64,000 bases of DNA from Xiphophorus maculatus. Lineage: Eukaryota; Chordata; Actinopteri; Cyprinodontiformes; Poeciliidae. Made by a program: the position numbers and the translations under genes. The notes under the pieces are model-generated. The model saw nothing but the letters and a program-made list of their open reading frames with translations. It did no database searches and was not told the DNA's origin. Location: NCBI RefSeq assembly GCF_002775205.1, contig NC_036448.1, positions 5,859,072-5,923,071 of the forward strand, written 5' to 3'. Below, one piece after another: positions 1-12,500 of this stretch; positions within the stretch are counted from its first letter, which is position 1, and each line of letters starts with the position of its first letter.

Positions 1-3000
1 AGAGTTGCCTTTGATTTGCCTTCGTAAATGGAACATTGATCAACATACCTGATGTCTATTGATTGATTTTGATGGTGGAATTTGACAAAACGTGACGTTT
101 GTTGCTCGTTTCACACAATTGGTGATGGTATGTTTTTATGACGTGAAGAATTTTTCAACTGCCTTGTTGCAGAAATGTGCTACACCAATAAGCTTGAACT
201 TTCAGGGCAACACACGCGCAAACTGTAAAGGAAAATGATTATTTGTTGGCGTTTAATACAGCTAATATACGACATGTGTAATAGTTATATACAATACTCT
301 TATTTGGAACAGGTCTCGTCTGAGATGCGGTAAGCAGACAGAGCAGGGCCCTTTTTTCCTCCCCCTTTTGACAGACACAGCAATAAAATTTACATTCCGA
401 TAGAGCAGAAGAGACTTCTTGGCGCCAGGGATCTTCCGTATCAGGCAGAGATGACCACGGGGTAGTCCGCCCTTTGCTTAGATAAAAAACAGACACCTTT
501 GCTATAAATCAGGGAGTCCCGGCTTTCTTTGGGGGCCTGAGGGAGTTCTAATTGGTCGAAGAGCAGAACGCCTTCTTTGCATATATTAAATAGGGAAACA
601 CCCTTTTAGTTTATAATTTCAGGTCCGTACCCGAGAGTTCGAGAGGTTTTTTCCATCTTTTCCTCCACATTTTGGGCGCCTTTGTCTGTCTTATGTGTTT
701 TGTGTTCGTCTGTCTTCCCCCTTGTGTGTTTTTTCATTTTTATGAGAAAATGCATATCTCTGTATCTCTGCAGCTTTGTTGTCGATTGCTCTGTATGAAT
801 TAAACTCTGTGATCTGTGACGTCATTCTGCTTCGCCGTAGTTTTGCCGGCCGTGATGACATCCGCTCGCGACCCGGGGTAACAGGAGGAAAGCAGAGCCA
901 TGCTTTTTTCCAAAACTTAAGCTAACCAAATAACTTTCTTCCTTAACAATTCACAGACAGTGAGAGTCTTTGGTCTGTTCGTTCATGTTTGGCTAAGATC
1001 AGATCTGACTGGCAGTTTGACCCTGCCAGACCGCAATCACTCCGAGCTGATACACAGCGCCGACTCAGCACTGGTGGGACAGATCCCTTTTATTAAACTG
1101 ATATAACCCGGAGGTCCAGAAGGAGTGCTACCAAGTCACTCAGCAGCAAAACTACGAAGTAAACAAACCATATAATGGAGACGATTAAAAAATGTGGGGA
1201 ACTGCTTGGGACCCAGTAGGAAGAAAACAAAAATCTTTCCCATCAAACCCTCTGACGGCGCCTTTGGTGACGTCTTTTTATTCTCAACGGCTGCGTTTTT
1301 CACGGGAGGCCTGCGCAGTCCGGGGCGCCATTAGACGTAATTCACAACCCCAGAAGCTCCTCCTGGGAACTCCACACTTTATAGTTTCATCTGGTCTGTT
1401 CACACATAAGTAAAAATAAAAAAATATATAACATTTGGAAGTTCCTTTGAAATCTACCATAGGGGCTAACTGCACCCTCCTGTGGTGAAAATGTGTAGTT
1501 ACAACTTTAAGGTAACAGCCGTGTGTCAACCCACTGTTACCTAAGATGACGACTTGTTAGGATAGAAAAACAAAGTATATTCCTGCCAAAGAAAATACTC
1601 AAATTTTGAGATTAATCCCAGAAAATTGGACATTTCTGTTTGAAAATTCAAAAATGTCCACCATAAGGTTACTTTTAGGTCACATCTCATTGATATGTGC
1701 CTTTAAAGATATTTTTTGCGCAGGATTATGCATCCGGATTGTTGGTTTTGTGGTGAAAAGTCACCTTGCCTTTTCATTGTAAATGAATGTTTGTCTTGCA
1801 TTCTGAGCGTGAAGTTTTGAACAGATGAGCCTTCGGTGTATGGAGAGCCGGGAAAACACAAATTTGTGTTGAGGGAACAAACAAGAACAAGCCAAAAGAT
1901 TTTAGATGCTCGTGTGCTCTCTTATGGTGAGAAATTCCAAACCGTGAGTGTGTTCATTGTGATTTTAAGGGACTTTTATTGCCACAGAAACAATGAACAG
2001 TGACTTGAATAATTCATGCATGCTTTGATTGCTAGGCGATAAATCACGGCACTGCATGGGATTTTGAAATGGGATTACGGCTTTCCCCCCCCCGTGTTGG
2101 AGCAAATTTGACATTAACATTGAAGGCCAGCACAGGAACACATTCTCATGTTGCTTTATGAGTTAATGCAACGTGGTGTTTAATTTGTACTTTGATTTCC
2201 TGGTAGGACTCTAGATCGAATCGACAGTCATTAATGTTAAACCCACAGTAAGGAATTTTATATATCCAACTGTGAGTTGAATAACAACTGTACAGCGTGT
2301 TCTTCCTTCATGTGGCAACTTTAGCTGATACATCTGCCTCCGTCGCTCCTATTCCTATTCTTCCCAGTCACACAAACCCTCTGCCTATAATCCGTAAACC
2401 TCTTGGCTGTTTTTTCTCTTTTCCTCCCCCTTGTTAGCTCTATATTTGACAGCCTTCACACAGTAAATCCACCATCACTCCTCTGCAGGTCTTCTCAGCA
2501 TCTCCAAACCAGTGTTGTGAAAATGCATTTGCCCATTTTAACCTCAACTTTGACTGTTTAATCAATTAATCTTAGAAATAGAACCCGTCTGACAGCATGA
2601 AATACCATGCAACATACCATGCAACATACCATGCCCTGCAACCTTCACTTGCCTCTTTTAAGGTCAGTTTTCATGATACAACGAGAGAGTGTTGTCCAAA
2701 GACAGGGTCTTTGTAGCAACAGAGGGGTCAGAAGAGAAAACTACAGTTGACCAAACTAAACACATTTCCGACTCCCCCCACACACACATATATAAATGAG
2801 CGACTTCGTGTGCGCTTTATGAGCGCACACGAAGTCAGTGTGACCCTACCAGACCGCGCACAGAGGAGAAAACCTGTTTTCTAGATGAACCCAGAGGGTA
2901 AAGGCACAACCAGTTTTTAGGTCTAGGGTTGTAGTGCCAGGTTGCTTTATTGAATGTGTCTCCCTTGGTAAATAATATCATCATTTGAAAACTATGCTTT

Positions 3001-3030
3001 GTATTTGCTCAGGTTGTTTTTCTCTGTTCT
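1..3030. other. Intergenic DNA, no gene recognised
   Basis: No open frame here resembles a known protein or carries a convincing exon with splice signals. The stretch is AT-rich with short runs of simple sequence. A CpG-containing segment around 600-880 has TATA-like and polyadenylation-like strings, but no terminal repeats could be paired. A tandem of an ATACCATGCAAC-like unit occurs near 2600-2635, and a perfect hairpin lies at 2802-2836. By human synteny the next gene outward from wac would be bambi, but no bambi exon is recognisable. Confidence 0.5.
2802..2836. repeat. Perfect 15-bp inverted repeat with 5-nt spacer
   Basis: The arms at 2802-2816 and 2822-2836 are exact reverse complements (GACTTCGTGTGCGCT on the left arm) separated by TTATG. 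It is intergenic with no U-rich tail or gene beside it, so it is read as an inverted duplication and not as a terminator. Confidence 0.9.
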
Positions 3031-3034
3031 CCTT

Positions 3035-3625
3035 TGTCTTTCTGCTGATCTCTTTTCAGGGGTCGCCACAACAAGTCATCCTCCTCCACATAACTGTCGT
3101 CTACGTCTTCATCTCTCACTCCTACCACCTCCATGTCCTCTCTAACGGCATTCATATGTCTCTTGTATGGCCTTCCTCATTGTCTTTTTTCTGGCAGGTG
3201 CATCTCTAACATCCTTCTCCCAATATACCCGCTGTCCCTCCTCTGCATGTCAAATCATCTCGGTCCAGCCTCTCCGACTTTATCAACCAGGCCTTCAACC
3301 TGTGCTAAGGTCCTCATCATTCATCCCGTTCATTCTCGTCACTCCCAAGGAGAACTTTCAACATCTTCAGCTCTGCCACTTTCTAGTTCTCTCTCCTGTC
3401 TCTCTGTCAGTACCACAGTCTCCAAGCCATATAATATTGCTGCTTTGGAGAAATTTTAGACCGTCTTGTAAAATCTCCTATTGACCTCTGTTGCCACTCT
3501 TTAGTCACAAGTTCACTCCTGAACCTTTTCTCCATCCTGGACTCTCTTCTTTACCACACTCCATGTTTTCCTGGGCAGTGGACACCAAGTACTCAAAGTC
3601 CTGCACCTTTCCTCTCCTCGTATCC
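3035..3625 (-). mobile_element. LINE fragment, antisense (3' part of reverse-transcriptase ORF)
   Basis: On the minus strand this matches the common fish LINE whose ORF ends in a stretch like YKTVVRPAMLYG...RRKDDGYIGRRML, followed by a tail reading GTGGCGACCCCTGAAAAG. Seen here is the reverse complement: CTCTTTTCAGGGGTCGCCAC at about 3050, then the pyrimidine-rich complement of the C-terminal coding region. The frame is broken throughout and the 5' end is truncated, as usual for dead LINE copies. The plus-strand open frames in this interval are chance frames on the antisense of this element. Confidence 0.75.
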
Positions 3626-3629
3626 TCAC

Positions 3630-4100
3630 TAGCCACGTTTCCATTAACCATAGCATTGCGCAAATTGAGATTACAAAAATAAAATTGCTAAACGGAAACG
3701 CGCCAATTTCGAACAGAAAGTTTTTTTTCGATAAAAAGCTGCTGCACTGGGATGAGGTGGGTTTTCAGCCACATCGAAATGCATGCACTTCACAGAATGC
3801 TTTTCTCGCATCACACGGGTCATGTGATCAACAACCACAAAGATGACAGGAAGTAGGATGAGGATGACGGTTCTCATACAGACTTTGTGTCAATCTAGCA
3901 CATATACAAAAAGAAACAAAACCATAAAAGTCTACGGTTGCAAATTGACAACACCTGAAGAAGTTCGAGGGGTATGAATACTTTCGCAAAGCCCTTTTAT
4001 CACAGTTCACCAGCCTGTAATTCTGGCACCGCCATCCACAACATCCTTCACCTGCAGCCATGAATTCATTATCACTTCTCCACTAATGCGGGGTCTGCTG
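3630..4100. mobile_element. MITE fragment, TAGCCACGTTTCC family
   Basis: It starts at a TA dinucleotide followed by GCCACGTTTCCATTA, the same terminal sequence found at both ends of the intact copy at 42454-43114. Internal homology is also visible in inverted orientation: the segment around 3808-3860 (catgtgatcaacaaccac, then gatgacaggaagtag) matches the complement of 42915-43000. No right terminal repeat is found, so this copy is truncated or rearranged near 4100. Confidence 0.6.
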
Positions 4101-6229
4101 CATGTACAGAAAAATCCTCCCGGCACATACAGAGACGACTAAAAGTGATGACAACATGTCCCGTCAGTGACACTCTAAACGACGTGAGCTTTTTAAAAGC
4201 CTCTGTGCCACGGGCTCTTCTCGTTCATCAAAAGTTTGTCTTTTTTTTCCAAAGTCAACCGGAGCCAACATGTCGGGCTCAGTGTGAGCGGGGGGTCGGT
4301 CACTCCGGGAGCAACTCCTCCTCTGGCTGCGGCAACGGGAGCGGGACGCTGAGGAGTCGGCAAAGTCAGGATTGTAAACGCATCAGGGAGGGGCGTCCGG
4401 AGAGTTCGACTCCCGCTAAAGCCGAAAAAAAGAAATACTCATCAAGGAGAGGAATAAATAGAAACAGGTGAAATGGGATGGAAAGTCAAAGTTTTAGATA
4501 GCAGGGGGGTAAAGGTAGAGTTGAGAGGGAGAGGGGCTAATGGGAGTCTAGAGAAAGGTGAACGAGAAACGGGGCTAATGGTCGCTCCACCACAGCTGGC
4601 TCCCTTATAAATGGGTGACGGCTAAAAATATATTATGACAGGCAATCAGCGCAGTTACCCATGTCCCCCCAAGGATGTTCTGGGTTGAAAGGCCCAGGCT
4701 CCCACACATACACACACTCGCGCATCGTGACAGATGATCTGTTGACGAATACTCAGAGTGTGAGAAGATGTCACAAAAATCTAACCTCTAGAGATAAACC
4801 TGACTCCTGAGCAGGTGAGAGAGGCTGAGGACCACCTTTAGCCCTGGACACGTGGGGCCAACACAAACCGCGATGGGATCTATAAATCACGGGGGCTAAA
4901 AGACGTTCAGAGGACATGAGGACAGACGGTTCAGGCCTGTCACATTTGGGAGGGGGGAGGGAATGATCTTTTTAAATCTGAAAAACTAAGCACAACATTC
5001 TGTCAAAAGTTTCTTTGATGGGAGCTTTTATCAAAGTGAGTGGTGTAATGTAAAAAAGAAAATTGAGAAAAAAAACATCACGCCCTTAATCTTCTAAAAT
5101 AACATTACAATCTTGAACAAAAAAAACAACATTTTTAGCTCTAAAAGGTCAACGTTGTGAACGCTGAGCCGCTCGTTCTGCTAGAAAAAAAAAGAAAGAA
5201 AAGAGTTTGGATCGTGCCACACGCCTGAATTGCCTAACAGAATCAAAACAAGGGGGTTGCTCTAAAAATGGTGAGGAAACCTAAGGCAGCTCTGCTCGCA
5301 GCTGTAGAAAAACAACCGTTTATTCCTCTGCGGGGTTCTGAGTCCAGCGACCAAGTCCAAGTCGGTGTACCGCCGAGTCCAAGCGGTACACAGGCGTCGG
5401 TCTCATTCCTGCAAGTTTACTGAAATATCAAAACACTTGTTCTCCTAAAATGGCGAGGAAAGCCCTGTTGTACGCCACTTACAGCAACAGCTGTACTCAC
5501 ATCAGCAGCACTCTTGTGTTGATTTTTTTAAAATGTATTATTATTTCTGTAAAACGATAGAGATGCTTCACACAGTCGAACTAAACCAAGGGATTCTTAT
5601 TACTCACGTTCACATGCGTGCTACACAAACGCATTGCTTAACATTTTTAAGCAATCATAGTAAAGCCCCGTTTTCTATGTTCCTTGACAGATGTGTTGTG
5701 CACTGCCAATATGCTGTTGAAATTAGATTCAGGTTCGTAAAGATGAACCCTGTCTTGGTTGGCATTCCTTTTGAAAAGTAGAGCACCTGGGTTTTTTTTT
5801 GTTTGTTTGTTTGTTTGTTTTTTGTTCAGTAAAAAGACATAAAGCTTTGTGTTTAATGTTGACGACAGAAAGGATAGATTTGACAAAATTAGACAGAAGT
5901 AAACGAGAACACTGAGTAAAGTAAACCTCAACACATTACGCTCTGCAACATTGAGATCAGCACCAAGCATATTAGGTAGGAGCTGGAATTGACGTCAGGT
6001 AGGCTTACAAAAACTTTGTATTTTCTGTCCTGGAGGGTATACTAAGAAGCTGGTTCAGTTGTAAAGCAGGTTAAGTTAACCTTGTGCTATAGGTAAAGCA
6101 CATAATTTCCTTAACTAAATGATGCCTGCAGGTATATCTATTAGCAGGTTTAATTTTGCCTGCACTTGGTTGGGTACATTATTTTAAGTGTATTTGACAA
6201 GTTTACCAAAATATAAAAAATGTCATTCA
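4101..6229. other. Intergenic DNA with a CpG-rich patch
   Basis: There is no recognised gene. A GC- and CpG-rich patch at about 4255-4400 lies in an open frame (4145-4471) rich in Ser and Gly and ends near a donor-like AACAG/GTGAAA at 4466. It resembles nothing known and could be an orphan promoter or a noncoding exon. The rest is AT-rich with A-runs and a TTTG tandem at about 5801-5823. Confidence 0.35.
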
Positions 6230-6480
6230 AACTGCATTTGCCTTGTTTTACTTTTTACTTGTACTTTTCATTACATTACTTGAGTACATCCATTTTTACA
6301 GTACTTTCCATACTTAAGTACAAGAAGTTTCAGATACTTTAAGACTTTTACTCAAGTAACATTTCAGTCAGTGACTTCGACTTTTACCAAAGTCATATTT
6401 TGGAGAGGTACTTGTACTTTTACTTGACTCTGAGATTTCAGTACTTTATACAACACTGCTACCAACTGCATTAGAAATGA
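6230..6480. repeat. Interspersed repeat rich in ACTTTTACTTGAGTAC-like units
   Basis: Repeated near-copies of TACTTTTACTTGAGTAC in both orientations (6248-6310 and 6340-6440). This is a widespread teleost repeat motif. There is no coding potential. Confidence 0.6.
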
Positions 6481-6744
6481 ACTAATTCTATCCAAAATAA
6501 TAATAATAAATTCCCTCCACTTTTTTTTTTATTCACTGCAAATGGGTTCCTGTGACAAAGTTGTTGTGAGGACGATTTAAAACGGACAGTTTATGATATT
6601 ATATCAATTGTGGAACAGGAGACACTCTTGAAGCGATTCGACAATGTGGACAAATGTGCAAAATAGACATATTTATGTTAAAGATGGTAATTACAGATAC
6701 AAGAAGAATATTTGAATTATTATTGTACTCGTTACTCGGTAAAT

Positions 6745-6960
6745 TACTTGAAGTACACCCTGGACGGGTCACCAGTCCACAAAAGGGCAACATGGAGAAA
6801 CACTCGATTTAGAGAGACCAATCAATCTGTCAGTCATGTTGTTTGGACTGTGAAAGAGAGGACAAAAGCATGCAGGACAACATGCCAACCCTTTGCAAAA
6901 TGATAATAATAACAAATCCTAGGGCCTTCTTGCTGCAAGGCAACAATGCTGCAAACTTTG
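6745..6960 (+). repeat. Fish interspersed repeat (ACCCTGGACGGGTCACCAGT family)
   Basis: It opens with ACCCTGGACGGGTCACCAGT and closes with CCTTCTTGCTGCAAGGCAAC, the two ends of a very common teleost dispersed sequence. The inner part is decayed. The class is not settled from sequence alone; it is probably the tail of a retroelement. Confidence 0.55.
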
Positions 6961-8204
6961 ATAACTTTTTATACCACGTTGTCATTGTGGTGAAGCACAA
7001 CTGCATGCTCCAAACCAGCAAATTGCCAGAACTCCTGTTTTTGTAGATGTGTTCACAGTTGCAGAACACTTAAAAACGCTTCATCAGCAGCAACTCATTT
7101 CAACTTTTCCTCCTAAATCCCTATGGAAGCAGCAAGGATTATTATTCCCCCCTCCCTTTCTTTCTAGGCACAAGTTGTGTATCGTCATTGATCATTGGCG
7201 CTGGTGCAGAATTGCATCAGGCCTCAACTCAGTTTGATTTTATCCAACAGCCTGGCTGCTGTTTCAACCACATTTCACATGTGACATATGAGGTAATGGG
7301 TTTTCTAATCTGATGGAAGTCAACTGTGGAATAACCGTGTAGATAAGCATGAGGTTCAAGAAAGAAAGTGCTCGATGCTGCTATCTGGTGGTCTGGGGAA
7401 AACATTGCAAGTGGATGATTTCACATCTTTTGCTTATGAAAGGTGAAGAGTCTAGAGCAGCAAACTGGATTATAAAACGAAATACATCAAGAAGCTAATT
7501 ATTTAGTGATTCAATTCAAAAAGTTAAACATATGTGTGTACATTTGAAGAAATGCATAAAATACTCTAATATTAAACACAAAAAGCTTTCTGACACAGAA
7601 ATGTTGGCCTAGTGAACTATGTGCCCAGGTGCTGCACAGTATATGTACACACTTGGTTGGAGGTCCTTTTTGCATGATTTACTGCATCAGTGCGGCATGG
7701 CATGGAGGCAATCGACCTTTGGCACTGCTGAGGTGTAATGGAAGCCCAGGTTGGCTTTAGCTTGTCTACAATGTTTGCTCCGCTGTCTCATGACATCACC
7801 ATGAGGTTAGATCAGCCTGGTTTGCCGTTTCCTAAATGTGTCCTTCTCAGTTCTTTCTTCCCAATGTTGAATCTTTTCTACCTCACCTACACCCTTTAAT
7901 ACATCATTGGAAAGGAAATAATTTATTGAACAGCTGCTCTCAATCTTTGTATATTTGTAGTCAATTGTTTTTGATAATTAAATCATGTGAAATGTGTACG
8001 CTCAATCATATTTGCTGACACACAGAGAGCTGCTAAAGTGTTTTTCCATTGTTCCTGTGATGACAAAAGATCCGTTCTATCAAAGTAAAGAATTTAAGCA
8101 CATTAAAATATGTCACAAAATTCAACTTTTTAAAGTGAATCATTGCCATAAATTAAGTTTTCGGTGACTTGCAAAACAATCAAGAAGAAACTGAGAAGTC
8201 AAGC
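6961..8204. other. Intergenic DNA downstream of wac
   Basis: AT-rich sequence with no recognised gene, RNA or well-defined repeat. It separates the wac 3' end from the upstream repeats. Confidence 0.4.
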
Positions 8205-9438
8205 ATTAGGTGCAGTATAGTATTTATTCACATGTTTTATGGAATACAAATACCCTAAACACCCCAACCTCCCTTTACCCTGCCCCTCCCTCTCATCCCA
8301 CCCGCAAAAAAATGTGCACATCAGACCTGACGGAATCTATTGAAAGAGAAGAGAGACAAAGAAATATGTTTTATAGGCGATAAAAGGGAATGACTGCAGT
8401 TAATTGTGATGTTGGTATAAAAAGTTTTCCCTATTGTAAAGAGTTAATCCTTTAAAAAAAAAAAAAGGAAAAAAAGAAAAAGTAGCCAGATCAGTCTAGT
8501 CAGGTAACAAAAAGGGTGTGCAGCAACAACTGCATCACAAAAAAAAAACACTGTCCTTACAGAAACCAAAAAAGTACTTCCCACTTTACCTTTTTCCATT
8601 TCACTACAAAGGACGGTAATCATCATGTGCAACAATAATTTAGCTTTGCGTGACTGTAAATCCAATCACTTTTGTAATGCGTCACAAAATCTCTCTCCAA
8701 GATAAAGTCGAAAGGAATGCAGAACTTTCCGGGACTGGAAGCGAAACGTCGGCCGATTGAGTCAAAACTACAGACGGAATGAGAGCGCTGGCGGCTGAGA
8801 GACGATAATGTACAGAAGCCCAGTTTCACAAGCGGTCACTGCGTGTGTCCTTTAATCAGAATGGTTCCAACTGAGAAAACGGATGTCGTACGATGTTATC
8901 CTCTCAAATCACAACAGGATGGCAAAACAATTTCTAAGTATAGTGAGTTTAAAAAAAAAAAAAGAAAAGAAAAGAAACGCTATCAGTGAGAATCTGTAAG
9001 TTTTAAATGTATGAGAAGGTCTGTTTTAAAAGTGCGACGAACGACACCGTTCGTCGACCCAAACAGGTGTTGCGGAAATGTTTACGATGTCTATTTTTAA
9101 ATCTCGTCCTCAACACTACACGTCAAAAAAAAGCACGCCGGAAAACAACTTCACCCAATATGATACACACGATCCGTGGTCCGAGAAGGTGCCGTCTGCC
9201 AGTAATCACAGATCCTCTGTGTCCACGTGTCTGAACCAGGAGGCCTGGCCTTTTCAGACCAACCAGTCAATGTGGCGGGACACTGAAAATTTTTTTTTGT
9301 TAAAACTAAAAGAGGAAGAAAAAAAAAGGGGGGGGGGGGGGGGGTGCGGGGGGACTCGGCTGTAGCCTTTTGAAAACATTCCGGAGCGGCTTGCTGTCCA
9401 TATTTCAGCCGTTTCCGCTCGTAGACTCTCTCAGGTCC
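8205..9438 (-). other. wac: wac 3' untranslated region
   Basis: This follows the wac stop codon (9439-9441, minus strand) and runs to a minus-strand AATAAA at 8223-8228. It is AT-rich with homopolymer runs, including a G-run on the plus strand at 9328-9344 (a C-run in the transcript). The exact cleavage site is inferred from the signal only. Confidence 0.6.
8223..8228 (-). terminator. wac: Probable wac poly(A) signal
   Basis: TTTATT on the plus strand is AATAAA on the minus strand, about 1.2 kb past the stop. It was chosen as a canonical hexamer at the end of a non-repetitive UTR. Other usable signals may exist. Confidence 0.5.
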
Positions 9439-9508
9439 TCACACCATGTAGGAGTTCTGGTTCTTCAGTTTGTCCAGCTCTTTGCTCTGCTGCCTCAGAA
9501 ACAGGACT
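9439..9508 (-). CDS. wac: wac last coding exon
   Basis: Encodes [18 protein letters not shown] and SYMV, then TGA (9439-9441). Matches the conserved WAC end ILFLRQQIKELEKLKNQ. Acceptor GTGTAG. Confidence 0.96.
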
Positions 9509-12500
9509 CTACACAAAGGAGAAGACGACACAAATCCTCAGTTGGAGGCTTGAGTTTGTCCAGTTTGTTCATGCAAACCTCACTTCCAGTTCCTACCTCT
9601 GTTCCCTCAGCGTAGCCTGGATTTCACACACTCTGACCAGAGAGCGGAGGTTCTTCATCTCCGTGCAGATTTCAGACATGTACAGGCTGCCCATGTTGTG
9701 GAAGTCCTCTCGCAACCGAGCCGCCTGTTGAAACGGAACCGCGGCGTCTCGTCACGAAGGCCGCTCGTCAGAAAGATGCTGAGTCATTCGGTGGTCTGAC
9801 GGCACCTACCTGTTTCTCTGTGTTCTCTGAAGGCCACCCTTGGATGTGTCGGATGAGGGTTTCATCGAAATGAGTCGCCAAGGTGGGAGTGAAGTAGCCG
9901 GGGGGGTCCAATTGGGTTTGGCCGCTTCCACTGCTGCTGCTGGAGGATGCACGGGGCAAAACAGACATGATTGGTCCGGTGCACAGAATCTCCTGACTGC
10001 TGGAGTGAGACGACTCCACAGCCTCGTCACACTCTCAGCATTTCAAGCTGACAAAGTTAAAGCGCAGTGATTCATCACAGCGGTGGAGAATAATTTTTTT
10101 TTTTTTCCTAAATCAATTGACAGTCCATGAATTAAAGACATTTTAAGGCCTTAATTTTAGATTCTGGGATTTGTGCCTTTATAAAGCCTTATTTTTAGAT
10201 CAGTGGATTTAAGACCTTTTAAAGATGTGCAAATACCCTGTACCATAGAATGGTTCATATCAAAGGTTATTTACATGCTCAAACTACATCCAATAGTTTA
10301 ATGGCAAGGCTGGAAAAATGATGTTCACCATCTCCATCCAATTTGATGGAGTTTGACTTAGTCAGCGAAAGAAAACGGACGAAAAATTCTGTCTCCAAAT
10401 GTGGAGCGCTGGTATGTTTTCCCTTTAGTTTCTCTGTAACGTAAGCACCAGGTTTGTGAAGAAGATGGTGTGGATACCACTTTACAGAGAATGGCTCAAT
10501 CTTCACAAAAAGTGTATTTCTAAAGAATAAGAAGTTGGGTTACAAAACCTTTTCTGGATAACGTAGATCACAAGTAAAGTTTTGAGCAGCTGGGGCTTAT
10601 ACCTTCTCTGAAGAGTCCTCGGGTCCTCTGGACGCTTTTCTGTCGTCTGACACAAAGACGCTGATCCCTGCTTTCCTGACGGCATGCCACCCTGAAGAGG
10701 GAAGTGGAGAGAAAATAAGCGGCAGGTGGAACAGGAAGTGGCGGCGACTCCTGAAGCCACGTACTCTAGCTTGTGAGGGTGTGACACTGCCGATATGCAT
10801 GCCCAGAAGGGGCTTCTGGCTGTTCTGGGGCGTGCCGTTCCGCGGCGAGACGTATGGGTGTGGGGATGACGAATCTGTCGTCACTGAGACCGGGGACTGA
10901 CTGGAGTGCTGGGCTGAAATCAGAAACGACACAGTAGAAGGGTGTTGAACAGGGGCGATCCTCTCACTTTTACGCAAACTTTTTGTTTCTGAAAGCGTAT
11001 TCTGAGGCGGCGAGGAGGACGGGAAACGGCGGCAAAAGACGCCATACCTTGATTGGAGTGCTGCGCAGCTGAGAGCAGAGCAGAGACGTTGAAAGCGGGT
11101 CCAGCAGCGAGGAGCTTATGAAGCACAGACCGCAAGGAAGCCTGGGTGACAGCAGCCGCCAGGACTGGAGGGAGGAAAGAAGGAATGAACACACACAGGA
11201 ACACACGTGACAGCACAGACACACAAGACAAGGGAGAACTTTGTTGGGTTTTTTTCTTTTTACTGTGTCACGACAGGCGGCTAATGTACATACGATACTA
11301 GGGAAGGAACTGGGTTCATGACATAAATGTGAAAAAGAAATTTATAGTTGTGGGTTGGCAACATAAGTGAGCCGGTACAAATTTATGGGTAAGTAAATTT
11401 GTACTTACCCATAACGGGTACAAAAAAGCTAGCTACCTAGCAAGGGTATATTAACAGCTAGTTAGCAGTAGCTGCAACCAACTCAAGTCACAAAATGCAA
11501 TGAAAACATGTGAGTGACTCAAACGTTTCTGACAAAAAAAAAATCCCACAGGAAAAATAAACTGCATTGTATATATGAGATTAACAAAATTTATGACCTG
11601 TGATTAAGGTATTTAAAGCCAACTTACTTTTCCCCGCAATTAATTTAAGACAACAAGGTCTTAATTTACGATACTTTAATTTAAGACTTTAAGGATGTGC
11701 GGATACTCTGGCCCTTTGAACATAGCACGTCACAGAAATACACTTTTAAGTAGAGCTTAAGACAAAACAGCACAAATATCTGAACGCATCATTGGATGTG
11801 ACAAAAATGGCTTAGCAAAGTGCTACGCCCACAAAATTAGGGGACAAAACTCTCCCGTTAGATCCGCCACATACAGAAAGACAGGAAGTTGGAGGTGCTG
11901 ATGGTCTGTTTCAACCTGACAGTCAAAAGGAACAAAACATGACACGTCACAGCTCAATAGGGTGGCATATTATATATCAGAAATCACTGGGATCAGATCG
12001 GGAGGATTCCTTAAAGTTAATAATAAATAGTTAGTCGACATGCAAAGCTTGTGGTTTCAGTCTGCAGCTGTACTGAAGTATAGGAAACCTGCATCGGAAG
12101 CATTTCATAAAATAAAGGAAACAATTACTGATACAAAGTTTCCCCCAGAAAACTTGCTAACTGCGGTAGGGCAGTCATTCATCCAGCGGCCCGTCGTCTT
12201 TTTGAGTTAAAAGAAAAATGTGAAAATATCATTTGATAATTATGTGCTAGTTTTAAAATATGCAAAATTTAAAAAAAACTTAAATAAATGAGCAATGCTT
12301 AGCCTGGCTGGGGCACAATTAAAACCTGGTGGCCCGCCAGGCTTATAATATTCTGGGGTAAACCCTGCGATACGATTAGACACTTAAAGTTTGAACATTT
12401 ACAATGCTAATTCAGATTCAGGCATGTTGAAGAAGCTGGTTTCTGATTTCACAGAAGCAAAAAGCTTTTTCAGAGTCAACAAAAGATAAGCATTGTGACG

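Noticed and set aside
500..880. Possible solo LTR (TATA-like AAATAGGG, AATTAAA, end in TAACA)
   Set aside because: No matching start, no direct repeats flanking, no primer-binding site; evidence too weak.
2802..2836. Hairpin considered as a transcription terminator or miRNA
   Set aside because: Eukaryotic intergenic DNA, stem only 15 bp, no flanking gene end; better explained as an inverted duplication.
3133..3484. Two plus-strand open frames of about 105 residues
   Set aside because: Antisense of a LINE fragment.
1..8200. Search for bambi, the expected neighbour outside wac
   Set aside because: No cysteine-rich BAMBI ectodomain or transmembrane exon could be found.
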